Counted from the first letter of the stretch, positions 9,582 to 18,042 are shown. The stretch: DNA of 64,000 bases from Pseudomonas sp. GM50 (GCF_000282375.1 NZ_AKJK01000005.1:62001-126000); one strand, 5' to 3'. The notes: generated by a model from the sequence alone, not told the origin. Numbers and translations: made by a program.

Positions 9582-9977
9582 ATGGATAACCTGAGCCTGA
9601 TAAAAAGCACCTACGAAGGCGCCAATTCCCAGGAGAATGCGCGCAACACCGCCGCGGCGCTGGCCGACGACGCTCGTTGGACCGAAGCGGCGGGTTTTCC
9701 ATGCGCCGGCACCTACGTCGGTTTCGATGCCATCGTCGAAAACGTCTTCAAGCGTTTGGCCACTGAATGGGACGATTTTCAGTTCAAGGTCGAGAACTAC
9801 GTCGCACAAGGCGACAAGGTGTTTGCCTACGGCAATTACAGCGGCATCTACAAAGCCACCGGCCGCCCGATGAATGCTCGGGTCGCCCACTTGTGGACCC
9901 TGGCTGACGGAAAAGTCACGCATTTCGAACAATTCGTCGACAGCCACACCGTGCAATTGGCTATCGCTGACAAGTGA
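9582..9977 (+). CDS. NTF2-like / SnoaL-like nuclear transport factor 2 family protein
   Basis: A 131-aa cone-shaped NTF2-like fold, ketosteroid-isomerase-related. Typical landmarks are YEGANSQENARNTAAALADD with WTEAAGFP near residue 33, GDKVFAYGNYSG, and HLWTLADGKVTHFEQFVD. Members bind or isomerise small hydrophobic molecules, but the function here is unassigned. The ATG at 9582 is preceded by CTGGAG; longer upstream frames overlap the DsbA-like gene and lack a ribosome site. A strong terminator follows at 10093-10133. Confidence 0.8.
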   Translation: MDNLSLIKSTYEGANSQENARNTAAALADDARWTEAAGFPCAGTYVGFDAIVENVFKRLATEWDDFQFKVENYVAQGDKVFAYGNYSGIYKATGRPMNARVAHLWTLADGKVTHFEQFVDSHTVQLAIADK

Positions 9978-10092
9978 TTTCTTAGACGATTTTCGCCTAT
10001 TTACAGACGATTCATGAAATTGACACCTTATTAAGGGCGCGGATAGGATGCGCCCCACGCCTGTGGCTAACCGCCATGACTCACAAAACAAT

Positions 10093-10133
10093 AAAAGGCC
10101 CGCCGCGAATTTTCGTGGGCGGGCCTTTTTGTT
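10093..10133 (+). terminator. Rho-independent terminator
   Basis: AAAAGGCCCGCC pairs with GGCGGGCCTTTTT, followed by further T residues. It lies between the NTF2-like gene and the porin gene. Confidence 0.85.
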
Positions 10134-10212
10134 TTTGGGTGAAAAAAGAGCGCGATAGCGCCATTTCAGTGGTTCGACACAGCGCGTATCAACCCGTAAT
10201 AAGGAAAATAAC

Positions 10213-11499
10213 ATGTTGAACAAGCGAATCAGCCTGATCGCACTGGGGATGTTGAGCGCCACTCAGGCCATGGCTAACGACCAGGCCGAATCCAAGGGTT
10301 TTGTTGAAGACAGCAGCCTCAAAGTGCTGTTGCGCAACGCCTATATCAATCGTGACTACAAGGACGGCCGACAGGACAAAGCCGAGTGGGGCCAAGCGGC
10401 CATCGGTACTTTCTCGTCCGGCTTCACCCAAGGCACCGTCGGTGTCGGTGTGGATGCCTTCGGTCTGTACGCGCTGCGTCTGGATGGCGGCAAGGGCCGC
10501 AGTGGTGCCGGTGGTATCGACTTTTTCAAACAGGGTGATAGCGGCAACGCAGCTGACGACCTGTCGAAGGGGGGCGCGGCAGTCAAGTTCCGTCTCTCCA
10601 GCACCACGCTGACCTATGGCGACCAGATGCCGGCCTTGCCGGTGCTGAACTACGACAACTCGCGCCTGCTGCCGGAAAGCTACACCGGCACCCTGATCAC
10701 CTCCAAGGAGATCAAAGGCCTGGAGCTGAACGCAGGTCGCTTCACCGCCGAATCGCGCAAAAGTGCTGAAGGCCGTGACAGCGGTGGCTTGAAGTCGATC
10801 AACGTGTTGGGTGGTAGCTACCAGTTCACCGAACAGTTCAAGGCTGCGCTGTACGCGTCCGACGTCGAAGACGTGCTGAAGAAGCAATACGTGAACGCCA
10901 ACTACGTGTTCCCGATCGACAAGGATCAGTCCCTGACCCTGGACTTCAACGGCTACCGCACCAAGCTGGACGATTCCTATGTCCGCGAAAGCGGTGCTAC
11001 CGGCGACGATAACAAGATATGGAGCCTGGCAGCGACCTTCGCCACTGGCCCGCACTCGTTCACTCTCGCTCACCAACGCAGCACCGGCGACAGCAACCTG
11101 GGTTACGCCTACGGTGGCTACCAGAAGGGTCAAGGTCGCGTCGGCGACGGTGGTAACACCATCTATCTGGCCAACTCCTACTGGTCCGACTTCAACGCCG
11201 AAGACGAACGCAGCTGGCAGTTGGGCTACGGTCTGGACTTCAGCGCATTCGGCATTCCTGGCCTGAGCTACAACGTTGCCTACGTGCGCGGTGACAACAT
11301 CACCACCTCCACCAGCGAAGGCGGCACCGAGCGCGAGATCTTCAACCAGTTCAAGTACGTCGTGCAAAGTGGCCCGGCCAAAGACCTGAGCGTGAAGGTA
11401 CGCAGCTCGATCCTGCGCGTTTCGCAGAAATCCAGCGAGTACAACGTCAGCGGCAACGAACTGCGCGTATTCGTGGATTACCCGATCAACATCTTCTGA
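10213..11499 (+). CDS. OprD-family outer-membrane porin
   Basis: A 428-aa substrate-specific porin. It has a signal peptide of about 22 residues (cleavage after MA in TQAMAND), then SKGFVEDSSLKVLLRNAYIN, the classic start of mature OprD proteins, and alternating beta-strand sequence. The terminal FVDYPINIF ends in Phe. OprD paralogues take up amino acids, peptides or aromatic acids; which one is not deducible here. It is monocistronic, with terminators on both sides. Confidence 0.93.
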   Translation: MLNKRISLIALGMLSATQAMANDQAESKGFVEDSSLKVLLRNAYINRDYKDGRQDKAEWGQAAIGTFSSGFTQGTVGVGVDAFGLYALRLDGGKGRSGAGGIDFFKQGDSGNAADDLSKGGAAVKFRLSSTTLTYGDQMPALPVLNYDNSRLLPESYTGTLITSKEIKGLELNAGRFTAESRKSAEGRDSGGLKSINVLGGSYQFTEQFKAALYASDVEDVLKKQYVNANYVFPIDKDQSLTLDFNGYRTKLDDSYVRESGATGDDNKIWSLAATFATGPHSFTLAHQRSTGDSNLGYAYGGYQKGQGRVGDGGNTIYLANSYWSDFNAEDERSWQLGYGLDFSAFGIPGLSYNVAYVRGDNITTSTSEGGTEREIFNQFKYVVQSGPAKDLSVKVRSSILRVSQKSSEYNVSGNELRVFVDYPINIF

Positions 11500-11526
11500 T
11501 GATCGGCTGAGTTGTTCAGACTCGAT

Positions 11527-11557
11527 AAAAACCCCGACTGGGTCGGGGTTTTTTTTC
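11527..11557 (+). terminator. Rho-independent terminator of the porin gene
   Basis: AAAAACCCCGAC pairs with GTCGGGGTTTTT around a short loop, followed by a T run. Confidence 0.85.
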
Positions 11558-11731
11558 GCCTCATGACCGTCAGAAAATACGAAAAATGGCTGTTTTCGAT
11601 CGTAAAAAGTTGAATTAAAGCAACTTCATAGCGCGTTTCAATCAGCGCTTGATATGCCTGAAATTCTTTCTCATGGGCCGCAAATCCCGCACCTACTAGA
11701 TTAAGCCGCTAAATGCAGTGGAGACCTAGTA

Positions 11732-12478
11732 ATGATCGTTTTGAACAGAGAAGTTGGCGAATCGCTACGGCGCGACAAGTATGTCAACGTCCAGGGAGCC
11801 GACTTCAATCTCTTCGGTCATTTTTCCGACTTCGTCAGATTGACCAAAAGTTGGGAAAGCATGGAGCCGGACAGTTATTACGGCCAGGCCGATGCAGGCA
11901 TGCGTTTCCGTCGTTACAGCGATTTCGAATACAACCCGGTCACCCGTGACTTGACGCAGCTGGAACACCGCGCCTACGTGCAATCGAAGGCCAACAACAG
12001 CTACGTCGGCGGACTGGAGCGGCACTTCCAGGACTTCTCCAATGAAGTCATCAATTCGCCGGTGATGCGCAGCCTCATCGATGCGGATTTCGAGGTGTAC
12101 AAAAACGTATTGCCGCCAGAGTTGCACGACGAAATCTGGCAATGCCAGATCCATCAGATCCGCATCGAAATCAAGCCAGGCAAGCAACTGGAAATTACCC
12201 CTGAAGGTATTCATTGCGACGGTTATCCGTTCAGCGGTGTGCATTTCTGGGGCCGCAACAACGTGGATGGGGCGGAGAGCCGTTTGTATTCGGCCCAAGA
12301 GGAACAGCTGGCGGCGACGACTTATCTGGAAATCCTCGACACCACCTACTTCCTCGATCGCGACATGCGTCACTACGTGACACCGGCACGCAACACCCAT
12401 GCTCACGAAATGGCCTATCGGCAGATTCTGGCTATTTCCTTCTCGCGGCCCGGGACCGCTTTCGACATTGTTCGCTGA
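11732..12478 (+). CDS. 2OG-Fe(II) dioxygenase (free amino-acid hydroxylase-like, PF10014 type)
   Basis: A 248-aa protein of the 2OG-Fe_Oxy_2 family, whose studied members (isoleucine dioxygenase and relatives) hydroxylate free aliphatic L-amino acids. The iron ligands are readable as His161-x-Asp163 in GIHCDGYPF, with the distal His at 223 or 225 in NTHAHEMAYR. The 2OG-binding Arg is likely 239 in FSRPG. It heads a four-gene run with GNAT, AzlC and AzlD genes, which suggests an amino acid is oxidised, perhaps acetylated, and exported. The actual substrate is inference only. Confidence 0.8.
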   Translation: MIVLNREVGESLRRDKYVNVQGADFNLFGHFSDFVRLTKSWESMEPDSYYGQADAGMRFRRYSDFEYNPVTRDLTQLEHRAYVQSKANNSYVGGLERHFQDFSNEVINSPVMRSLIDADFEVYKNVLPPELHDEIWQCQIHQIRIEIKPGKQLEITPEGIHCDGYPFSGVHFWGRNNVDGAESRLYSAQEEQLAATTYLEILDTTYFLDRDMRHYVTPARNTHAHEMAYRQILAISFSRPGTAFDIVR

Positions 12479-12491
12479 ACAGCTCGATCCC

Positions 12492-12938
12492 ATGACGCAC
12501 ATCGCCGAATGCCCTGCACCGGTGATGCTGTGGCGCGCGACGGCCAAGGATGCCCAGCGCCTGGAACGCTTCTTTCGGCAATTCGAAGAAGTGTCGTTCT
12601 GTGAATGGCAGGACGCCAAATGCCTGCGCGGTGTGTTGGTGCAGAAAACCACCACCGCGTTCCTCGCGCTCGATATCCATGGCGAAGTGGTCGGCGCGGT
12701 GTTGGGCGGCATGCTCGGCAGCCGCGGCACCATCAATCACCTGGCGGTGAGCCCGGTGTATCGCAGCCAGGGTGTTGGTCAGCGCCTGGTGGAAGCGGCT
12801 TCGGCAGACATGAAACGGGTCGGTGTGCTGCGGATGTTCCTGTTCGTTGACGATGCTAACCTTGCCGGCAAACGTTTTTGGAGTGCCCAAGGCTTTTGCG
12901 AGCCGTGCGGCGAAACTACCTTTGAGAGGGACCTATGA
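12492..12938 (+). CDS. GNAT-family N-acetyltransferase
   Basis: A 148-aa acetyl-CoA-dependent transferase. The core shows INHLAVSPVYRSQGVGQRLV (motif A, with the Q-x-x-G-x-G pyrophosphate loop) and FVDDANLAGKRFWSAQGF (motif B) near the end. The ATG at 12492 lies 13 bp after the dioxygenase stop; longer frames would read into that gene. Its last codons overlap the azlC start by the ATGA junction at 12935-12938, so it is translationally coupled to the exporter genes. The substrate is unknown, possibly the hydroxylated amino acid. Confidence 0.8.
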   Translation: MTHIAECPAPVMLWRATAKDAQRLERFFRQFEEVSFCEWQDAKCLRGVLVQKTTTAFLALDIHGEVVGAVLGGMLGSRGTINHLAVSPVYRSQGVGQRLVEAASADMKRVGVLRMFLFVDDANLAGKRFWSAQGFCEPCGETTFERDL

Positions 12939-13651
12939 ATGAGACGTCCAGCAGCCAGCCGCTGATGGTCGAGCCCCAGCCCTCGCGCACTTTCGCTGAA
13001 GCCAGCCCGGTGATTGCGGGCTACTTCACGGTGTCGTTTGTGTTCGGTTTGATGGCCGTCAATGCCGGATTGCCTGTATGGCTGCCGGTCGCGATGTGCC
13101 TGTTCGTCTATGCCGGTGCCTCGCAGTTCGCCGCCCTGGCGCTGATCTCCAGCGGCGCATCGCTGACCACCATCATCCTCACCACGTTTCTGATCAATGC
13201 ACGGCACATGCTGATGTCGGTCTACATGGCCAAGGCCTTGCAGGCGATGGGGCTCAGTCGTCTCGAGCGCTGGTGTTATGCCGGCGGGCTGACCGATGAA
13301 TCGTTTGCCTTCCACAGCGTCAAACTGGGCAAGGGCTCGCCGGTCAATGTGCGTTACCTGATCGGCTTCAATCTGTATTGCCACACATCGTGGGTGCTCG
13401 GCGGTTTGCTGGGAGCAATCTGCGCGCAGTACGCGGCGCACCTGATCAAATATCAGCTCGACTATGCGCTGACCGCGATGATGCTCTATGTGCTGGTATC
13501 GCTGTGCAACACCCGCAACAAACTGATCGCCGCACTGGCCGCGGTCGCCTGCATGGGTGCCTTGAGCCTGATCGGCAACTCACCCTTCAACGTGTTCATC
13601 GCCACATTCGTGGGCTGTGGAGTGGGTGTATGCCTGACCAAACGTTCCTGA
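12935..13651 (+). CDS. azlC: AzlC-family branched-chain amino-acid exporter subunit
   Basis: A 238-aa membrane protein with the AzlC signature SPVIAGYFTVSFVFGLMAVN near residue 27, FVYAGASQFAALALI, and the conserved LINARHMLMSVYMA. AzlC forms the large subunit of LIV-E/AzlCD exporters for branched-chain amino acids and analogues. It is coupled to the GNAT gene by an ATGA overlap and overlaps azlD by 22 bp, so the three are one translational unit. Confidence 0.9.
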   Translation: MNETSSSQPLMVEPQPSRTFAEASPVIAGYFTVSFVFGLMAVNAGLPVWLPVAMCLFVYAGASQFAALALISSGASLTTIILTTFLINARHMLMSVYMAKALQAMGLSRLERWCYAGGLTDESFAFHSVKLGKGSPVNVRYLIGFNLYCHTSWVLGGLLGAICAQYAAHLIKYQLDYALTAMMLYVLVSLCNTRNKLIAALAAVACMGALSLIGNSPFNVFIATFVGCGVGVCLTKRS

Positions 13652-13947
13652 TCCTGGTCGTCGCGTTGATGATGGCCGTGACTTTCCTGCCGCGTGCGTT
13701 GCCGCTGCAGGTGAACACTGACCATTGGCCACCCCTGGTCGCCCGGGCGCTGGAATACCTGCCGGTGGCGATCGTCGCTGCCATCAGCCTCACACCGTTG
13801 TTGATCAAGGATCAGCAGGTGCAGCTCGATCGCCCGGAATTTTATGCAGCCATTCCGACGTTGTTATGTGCGTATTTCAGCAAAAACCTCTTTCTCAGCG
13901 TAGCGGTGGGAACGGCTGCGTACATCGCGCTCGGGTCGTTCATGTAG
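13630..13947 (+). CDS. azlD: AzlD-family exporter small subunit
   Basis: A 105-aa protein with three or four membrane segments. It shows TFLPRALPLQ near residue 18, the conserved AzlD motif, and LEYLPVAIVAAISLTPLL. The ATG at 13630 lies inside the end of azlC with GTGGAGTGGG just upstream as ribosome site. Its last 84 bp are antisense to the 3' end of the convergent LysR gene, with no terminator between. Confidence 0.85.
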   Translation: MPDQTFLILVVALMMAVTFLPRALPLQVNTDHWPPLVARALEYLPVAIVAAISLTPLLIKDQQVQLDRPEFYAAIPTLLCAYFSKNLFLSVAVGTAAYIALGSFM

Positions 13948-14790
13948 CGACAGAGCGACCACGTCGTTCAGGGCCTGGCCCGACAACTCAGGGTTATTGA
14001 CCGCCAGCCGCACTTCGAGGGAATCCTCGAAACCCGGGAAAATGGTCAAGCCGTTACGCAGGGCCGCTTCACGGGAAACCATGCCGAGGCCGTCCATTTG
14101 CGTGATCAATGACAGGGTCAGGGTCTCGCTGCAGGAATAGATCATCCGCTTGCCTGACTCGTAATTACCAAGGCCGGCGTCGAGAAAACGCAAGAAGCTG
14201 TGGGAGTACGGACAATCGTCGGCAGGACGAACCTGAAACTTATTGCCGAGCAGCATCAGGGGATCGTTTTCCTGACCGCAATGAGCACCCACCACCTGCA
14301 CCTGCACATCGGGCAGGGCAATGCTGGGTAACCCAGGTTGTTGCGGCCCGATCAGCACGGCCAGGTCAAAGTCCTCATTCTTCAGCTTGCTGAGGTTTTC
14401 CATCGACTCCGCGTAGCTGAATTCCAGCTGATAATCAGGAAACACCTCAATGAGGCGTCCGATCATTCGCCGGTTGAAGTCAGCCGAGAGCGTGGTGTTA
14501 AGTGCAACCTTGAGCGTGCGCTGCCCAGGCACCTTGAGCGCGGCGACTTTTTCTTCCAGTTGCCGCGTGGCGACCAACACTTTGTCCATGTAGGGCGTGA
14601 GCTCCGTGCCCTGCGTTGTCAGAGTCAGCCCCTTGTTGGAGCGACGAAACAACCGAAAACCGAACTGCTCTTCGACCTTGTTCAACTGTGCGGCCAAGGC
14701 CTGCACGGTCAAACAGGAATGCTCTGCCGCCGCCGACAATGAGCCGGTCTGCACAATGCGCATGAGGTTACGTAAGGTTCTGCTATCCAT
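13864..14790 (-). CDS. LysR-family transcriptional regulator
   Basis: A 308-aa regulator with an N-terminal winged HTH (residues about 1-60; TGSLSAAAEHSCLTVQALAAQLNKVE) and a LysR substrate-binding domain. It is convergent with azlD and overlaps it by 84 bp at the 3' ends. Although next to the dioxygenase/AzlCD operon, it does not share a promoter region with it, so control of that operon is only a possibility. Confidence 0.88.
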   Translation of the reverse strand: MDSRTLRNLMRIVQTGSLSAAAEHSCLTVQALAAQLNKVEEQFGFRLFRRSNKGLTLTTQGTELTPYMDKVLVATRQLEEKVAALKVPGQRTLKVALNTTLSADFNRRMIGRLIEVFPDYQLEFSYAESMENLSKLKNEDFDLAVLIGPQQPGLPSIALPDVQVQVVGAHCGQENDPLMLLGNKFQVRPADDCPYSHSFLRFLDAGLGNYESGKRMIYSCSETLTLSLITQMDGLGMVSREAALRNGLTIFPGFEDSLEVRLAVNNPELSGQALNDVVALSLHERPERDVRSRSHRYAEKEVFAEIRT

Positions 14791-15271
14791 TTGGGTAATG
14801 CCCTCTAAAGTGGGCTGGCTATTGTTGTGTACCTGATCGCCCGGTGGGCGTCGGTCGCGTGCTGGCTATGATCCTGCACCTGAGCATGCTTGTCCCGAGT
14901 TTAGTAGCGAAATGATTCCGCGTCCGATGGTTGGAGGCTTACACAGGATCGAGGTTTATCAACGAGACCTTTTCCCAAGGCAAAAAAAAGCAGCCTGATC
15001 AGGCTGCTTTCATGAAAAGGTGCTTGATATTGTGCTCCCTCAAGCAGGGGAGGAGAGGTCTTGCCAAGCGTTGATTTCCAGGTCATCAACGGGGTTCCTA
15101 CGTCGACTATTGCCACCTGAAGGCAGTCGGTTTCGCGCTCTCGATTAAATTTTCTGCCCCTGTGAGGCGGGTGTCAACGTGCGTATTGGACCGTGCGTCG
15201 GCGTCTTTTCAGGCCGCAAAAAACTGCGCGAAAAACGTACGGGTACTCGTCATCATCCATGACTAAATACC
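14791..15271. other. Intergenic region between LysR and ATPase genes
   Basis: No convincing gene is seen in either strand. The notable structure is a perfect 24-bp palindrome (14987-15010), described separately. Confidence 0.5.
14982..15010 (-). terminator. Perfect palindrome with A run, terminator-like
   Basis: AAAGCAGCCTGA followed directly by TCAGGCTGCTTT forms a perfect 24-bp palindrome. The A run on its left gives a U run for minus-strand transcripts, so it could end transcription from the ATPase gene at 15272-16429. Confidence 0.6.
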
Positions 15272-16429
15272 CTAACTAGCCTCAATCAACGCTCGCTCCT
15301 CCAACCAGATCTCCTGAACAAACTGATCCGTAATCGCATAAATCCCATGCCCACGCCGCATGATGATGTTCTCGGCGACTAGCGCAATCACCACCGGTTG
15401 AATCTCTTCAACCCGCACCTCGCGACCTACAGTCTTCGAATATTCAGCTGCCGCATCAGTGGAGAAAATCCCTCGTGCATCGCCTTCCGTGGACGCGATT
15501 TTGTTGAAAATAGCCTGGGCCAGGCTGCCTAACTGCTCTACTTTCTCAAGCTCAATACCGGCCGCCGCCGAGCGCAAAGTACTGGCAATAACCGGCAAGA
15601 AAAGATCGGGATCACCTTCTTGCTGCATCAACTGCCGCAACGCCTTGAGCATTTCCTCAGGCCGATTCCCCAAGGTATTGAACGCTTCAATGGCAACCTC
15701 AAGCGACGGTAACTTTTCCTTCTTCACCGTCATCGCGAGCCGGTTGAGCAGGTACTCAACGTAATCACCTTTCAATACCGGATAAGCCGCCGACGTTGCG
15801 CCGGAAAACGCTTGGTTACGCTTGGCTGTCAGTTCACTGACTTGTGCCCGGTGCGATCCCGTTCCTATAAACAAAAAGTACCCCGGTGTCTTCGGGCGAG
15901 GATTGATCGCGTCCCGAGCGGCTTTGAGTCCCAGGAGCAGCTGATTGCCATCGTCAGAGGAGATGGCGTGCTGCACTTCGTCGATGATCAGCACCAAATC
16001 TGTCTTCGCTTGATCGACGACTTCTGTTAGCGCCTGTGCCAGCGTGGGCCCACCTGCCTTGCCAACGCTGTCAAGCTTGAAACCGAACTTGAATCCGGCT
16101 ACTGCGACGTCTGCACCGCTAACGCGCTTGAGCATTTCCAGCAAACTGGAGCCGGGGGTTTGAAGCTCTTCCAGACGCAGGCGGATTGCGTCATGCACGA
16201 GCGTCGCAGGATTGGCCAGCGTATCGCTCCATAAGTCGACGTAAATGACCAGAGCGCCCGCTTCTTCCAGGGCAGGGATGAGGTCATTTCTCAGAAATGT
16301 CGTTTTACCGGTCCTGCGCTGGCCGGACAGAAACAGACCTGAGCGCAAACCTTCATCGAGAACACCTGGATTGAGAAGCTGATTTGCCATCTCTTCAGCT
16401 AGTTCGGGGCGCTGAAAAATGCTGCTCAT
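15272..16429 (-). CDS. Orphan P-loop ATPase (AAA/ORC-like, with C-terminal winged-helix-like region)
   Basis: A 385-aa NTPase with Walker A GQRRTGKT (36-43), Walker B LVLIIDEVQHA (Asp150, Glu151), and a sensor-like FLFIGTGSHRAQ segment. The last ~80 residues resemble a winged helix (IQPVVIALVAENIIMRRGHG). Such ATPases are related to STAND/ORC-CDC6-like proteins, and no partner is encoded beside it. A pair of direct repeats lies upstream at 16453-16478. It could be a conflict or regulatory NTPase; no defined role is claimed. The start ATG at 16429 has GAGGTAATGC upstream on the minus strand. Confidence 0.75.
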   Translation of the reverse strand: MSSIFQRPELAEEMANQLLNPGVLDEGLRSGLFLSGQRRTGKTTFLRNDLIPALEEAGALVIYVDLWSDTLANPATLVHDAIRLRLEELQTPGSSLLEMLKRVSGADVAVAGFKFGFKLDSVGKAGGPTLAQALTEVVDQAKTDLVLIIDEVQHAISSDDGNQLLLGLKAARDAINPRPKTPGYFLFIGTGSHRAQVSELTAKRNQAFSGATSAAYPVLKGDYVEYLLNRLAMTVKKEKLPSLEVAIEAFNTLGNRPEEMLKALRQLMQQEGDPDLFLPVIASTLRSAAAGIELEKVEQLGSLAQAIFNKIASTEGDARGIFSTDAAAEYSKTVGREVRVEEIQPVVIALVAENIIMRRGHGIYAITDQFVQEIWLEERALIEAS

Positions 16430-16746
16430 GCATTACCTCTTTTTATGGGTACGCCATAATTATTGGCCAGCCATAATTTAGCATAAAGGTTGGAACCTGG
16501 CCTGAGGCCGCTCAGATCAGTGTTTTTCTGAGGCGGTAGAAAAGTCTCGTTATGTCGCTAAACCTGAAAAATAGCGGCACGTCTATGTAAGCATTGTTGG
16601 GCTAAGCCCAACATCTCACTGTTAACTCATTACACCACGTCACTAATGATGTTCCCGCCCCCACCTTTATCCCCCTGACCCAACCCAATACATTTCTCTC
16701 CAACGCCTCCCCATCATCCCGATGAGAAGGTCACTGGAGATTCCTC
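16430..16746. other. Intergenic region between ATPase and tautomerase genes
   Basis: Divergent promoter region. Besides the GCCATAATT repeats, nothing further is recognised. An AAGGTCACTGGAG stretch before 16747 supplies the tautomerase ribosome site. Confidence 0.5.
16453..16478. promoter_or_regulatory. Paired GCCATAATT repeats upstream of the ATPase gene
   Basis: GCCATAATT occurs at 16453-16461 and again at 16470-16478, a 17-bp spacing, within an A/T-rich patch 24 bp upstream of the ATPase start. This looks like an operator or a promoter with repeated half-sites. Confidence 0.4.
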
Positions 16747-16968
16747 ATGCCTTTCGTAAGCGTACGCATCACCCGCGATGGCGTTACCTCAGAGCAGAAA
16801 GCTCAGGTGATCGCCGAAATCACTGAAACCCTGGAACGCGTCCTCAACAAGCGCCCGGACCTGACCCACATCGTGATCGAAGAAGTCGACACCGATAACT
16901 GGGGCTACGCCGGTATCACCACCACCCAGTACCGAAAACAACTGGCTGAGGCGCAGGGACAGTCATGA
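16747..16968 (+). CDS. 4-oxalocrotonate tautomerase family protein
   Basis: A 73-aa tautomerase-fold subunit. Removal of Met would expose the catalytic N-terminal Pro (MPFVSVRITRDG), and the conserved ITETLERVLNKRPDLTHIVI follows. Family members act as hexamers on enol/keto acids, but the physiological substrate here is unknown. It is followed immediately by the remnant of a DsbA-like gene and then an SDR gene, a neighbourhood that suggests a former small redox/isomerase operon. Confidence 0.88.
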   Translation: MPFVSVRITRDGVTSEQKAQVIAEITETLERVLNKRPDLTHIVIEEVDTDNWGYAGITTTQYRKQLAEAQGQS

Positions 16969-16971
16969 CGC

Positions 16972-17228
16972 GACGGCCAGAACCCGAGTGATCGCGAGAC
17001 GCTGGTTCGTCTGGCGGCGGAAGTGGGGCTGGAGGCGCGCGTGAGGTGCTGGAGTCGGGAGCGTTTGCCGAGGAAGTGCGTGAACTTGAGGCGTTTTATC
17101 GCGAGCGCGGCATCAACTCGGTCCCGGCCATGGTGCTGAACGGTCGTCACCTGGTGTCCGGTTCGCAATCGGTCGAGTACTACGAACAGATGCTGAGGCA
17201 AATGGCGCATTCACCCGCCCAAGCCTGA
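16972..17228 (+). pseudogene. Truncated, frameshifted DsbA-family (FrnE-like) oxidoreductase remnant
   Basis: Only the C-terminal part of a FrnE-like DsbA protein remains. The first piece reads DGQNPSDRETLVRLAAEVGLEAR from 16972. The reading frame then shifts at about 17041, and the second piece reads EVLESGAFAEEVRELEAF and RGINSVPAMVLNGRHLVSGS to the stop at 17228. The N-terminal half with the CxxC motif is absent (about 85 of roughly 210 aa remain). It is both truncated and frameshifted, so not functional as a redox enzyme. Confidence 0.75.
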
Positions 17229-17271
17229 TTGATCACTTTTTCAAACCATCATTTATTAGTTGAGGTTCATC

Positions 17272-17982
17272 ATGAGCAATTCGAAAAAAGTCATCGTCAT
17301 TACAGGCGCATCCCAAGGTCTCGGCGCAGGCATGGTCAAGGCTTTCCGTGAGCTGGATTACAAAATTGTCGCCACCTCGCGTTCGATCCAGCCGTCCACC
17401 GACCCGGACATTCTCACCGTGGCCGGTGACATCGGCGACCCGGCAGTCGCCCGGCGCGTCATCCGTGAAGCGATCGAACGTTTTGGCCGTATCGACACCT
17501 TGGTCAACAACGCCGGGATCTTCGTCGCCAAGCCGTTCACCGCCTACACCCACGAAGACTACGCAGCGGTGCTGTCGGTGAACCTGAATGGTTTCTTCTA
17601 CATCACCCAACTCGCCATCACCGAGATGGAAAAACAAGGCAGCGGCCACGTCGTCAACATCACCACCAGCCTGGTAGACCATGCCATCGACGGTGTGCCA
17701 TCGGTACTGGCGTCGTTGACCAAAGGGGGGCTGAACTCTGCAACCAAATCCTTGGCCATCGAGTACGCCAAGCGCGGGATTCGGGTGAACGCGGTTTCCC
17801 CGGGCATCATCAAGACCCCGATGCATAGTGAGGAAACCCATGAAGCGCTGGGGAGTTTGCATCCGGTTGGGCGCATGGGGGAGATCAGCGACATTGCTCA
17901 GGCTGTGGTGTATCTGGACAGCGCCAACTTTGTCACTGGGGAGATTCTGCATGTTGATGGCGGGCAGAGTGCGGGTCACTGA
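17272..17982 (+). CDS. SDR-family protein lacking the catalytic Tyr
   Basis: A 236-aa classical short-chain dehydrogenase fold with the cofactor loop TGASQGLG (11-18), NNAG (79-82), and the active-site Ser133 region NITTS. At the usual YxxxK position the sequence is A147-S-L-T-K151, so the proton-donating Tyr is missing. The C-terminal FVTGEILHVDGGQS is normal. Start 17272 has TGAGG six bases upstream; a TTG 12 bp earlier is less likely. It may bind NAD(P) without normal dehydrogenase chemistry. Confidence 0.85.
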   Translation: MSNSKKVIVITGASQGLGAGMVKAFRELDYKIVATSRSIQPSTDPDILTVAGDIGDPAVARRVIREAIERFGRIDTLVNNAGIFVAKPFTAYTHEDYAAVLSVNLNGFFYITQLAITEMEKQGSGHVVNITTSLVDHAIDGVPSVLASLTKGGLNSATKSLAIEYAKRGIRVNAVSPGIIKTPMHSEETHEALGSLHPVGRMGEISDIAQAVVYLDSANFVTGEILHVDGGQSAGH

Positions 17983-17997
17983 GACCTGATTTACACC

Positions 17998-18042
17998 CCA
18001 GAAGCAACAAAGCCCTCGCATTGCTGCGAGGGCTTTGTTTTG
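17998..18042 (+). terminator. Terminator, diverged copy A of a three-member repeat
   Basis: AACAAAGCCCTCGCA pairs with TGCGAGGGCTTTGTT, followed by TTG. It terminates the SDR transcript. The same layout recurs at 21001-21051 and 24472-24522 with higher similarity between those two. Confidence 0.8.

Noticed and set aside
14982..15010. Operator for the LysR gene
   Set aside because: The palindrome is about 190 bp upstream of that gene's start and adjoins an A run, so terminator function on the minus strand fits better.
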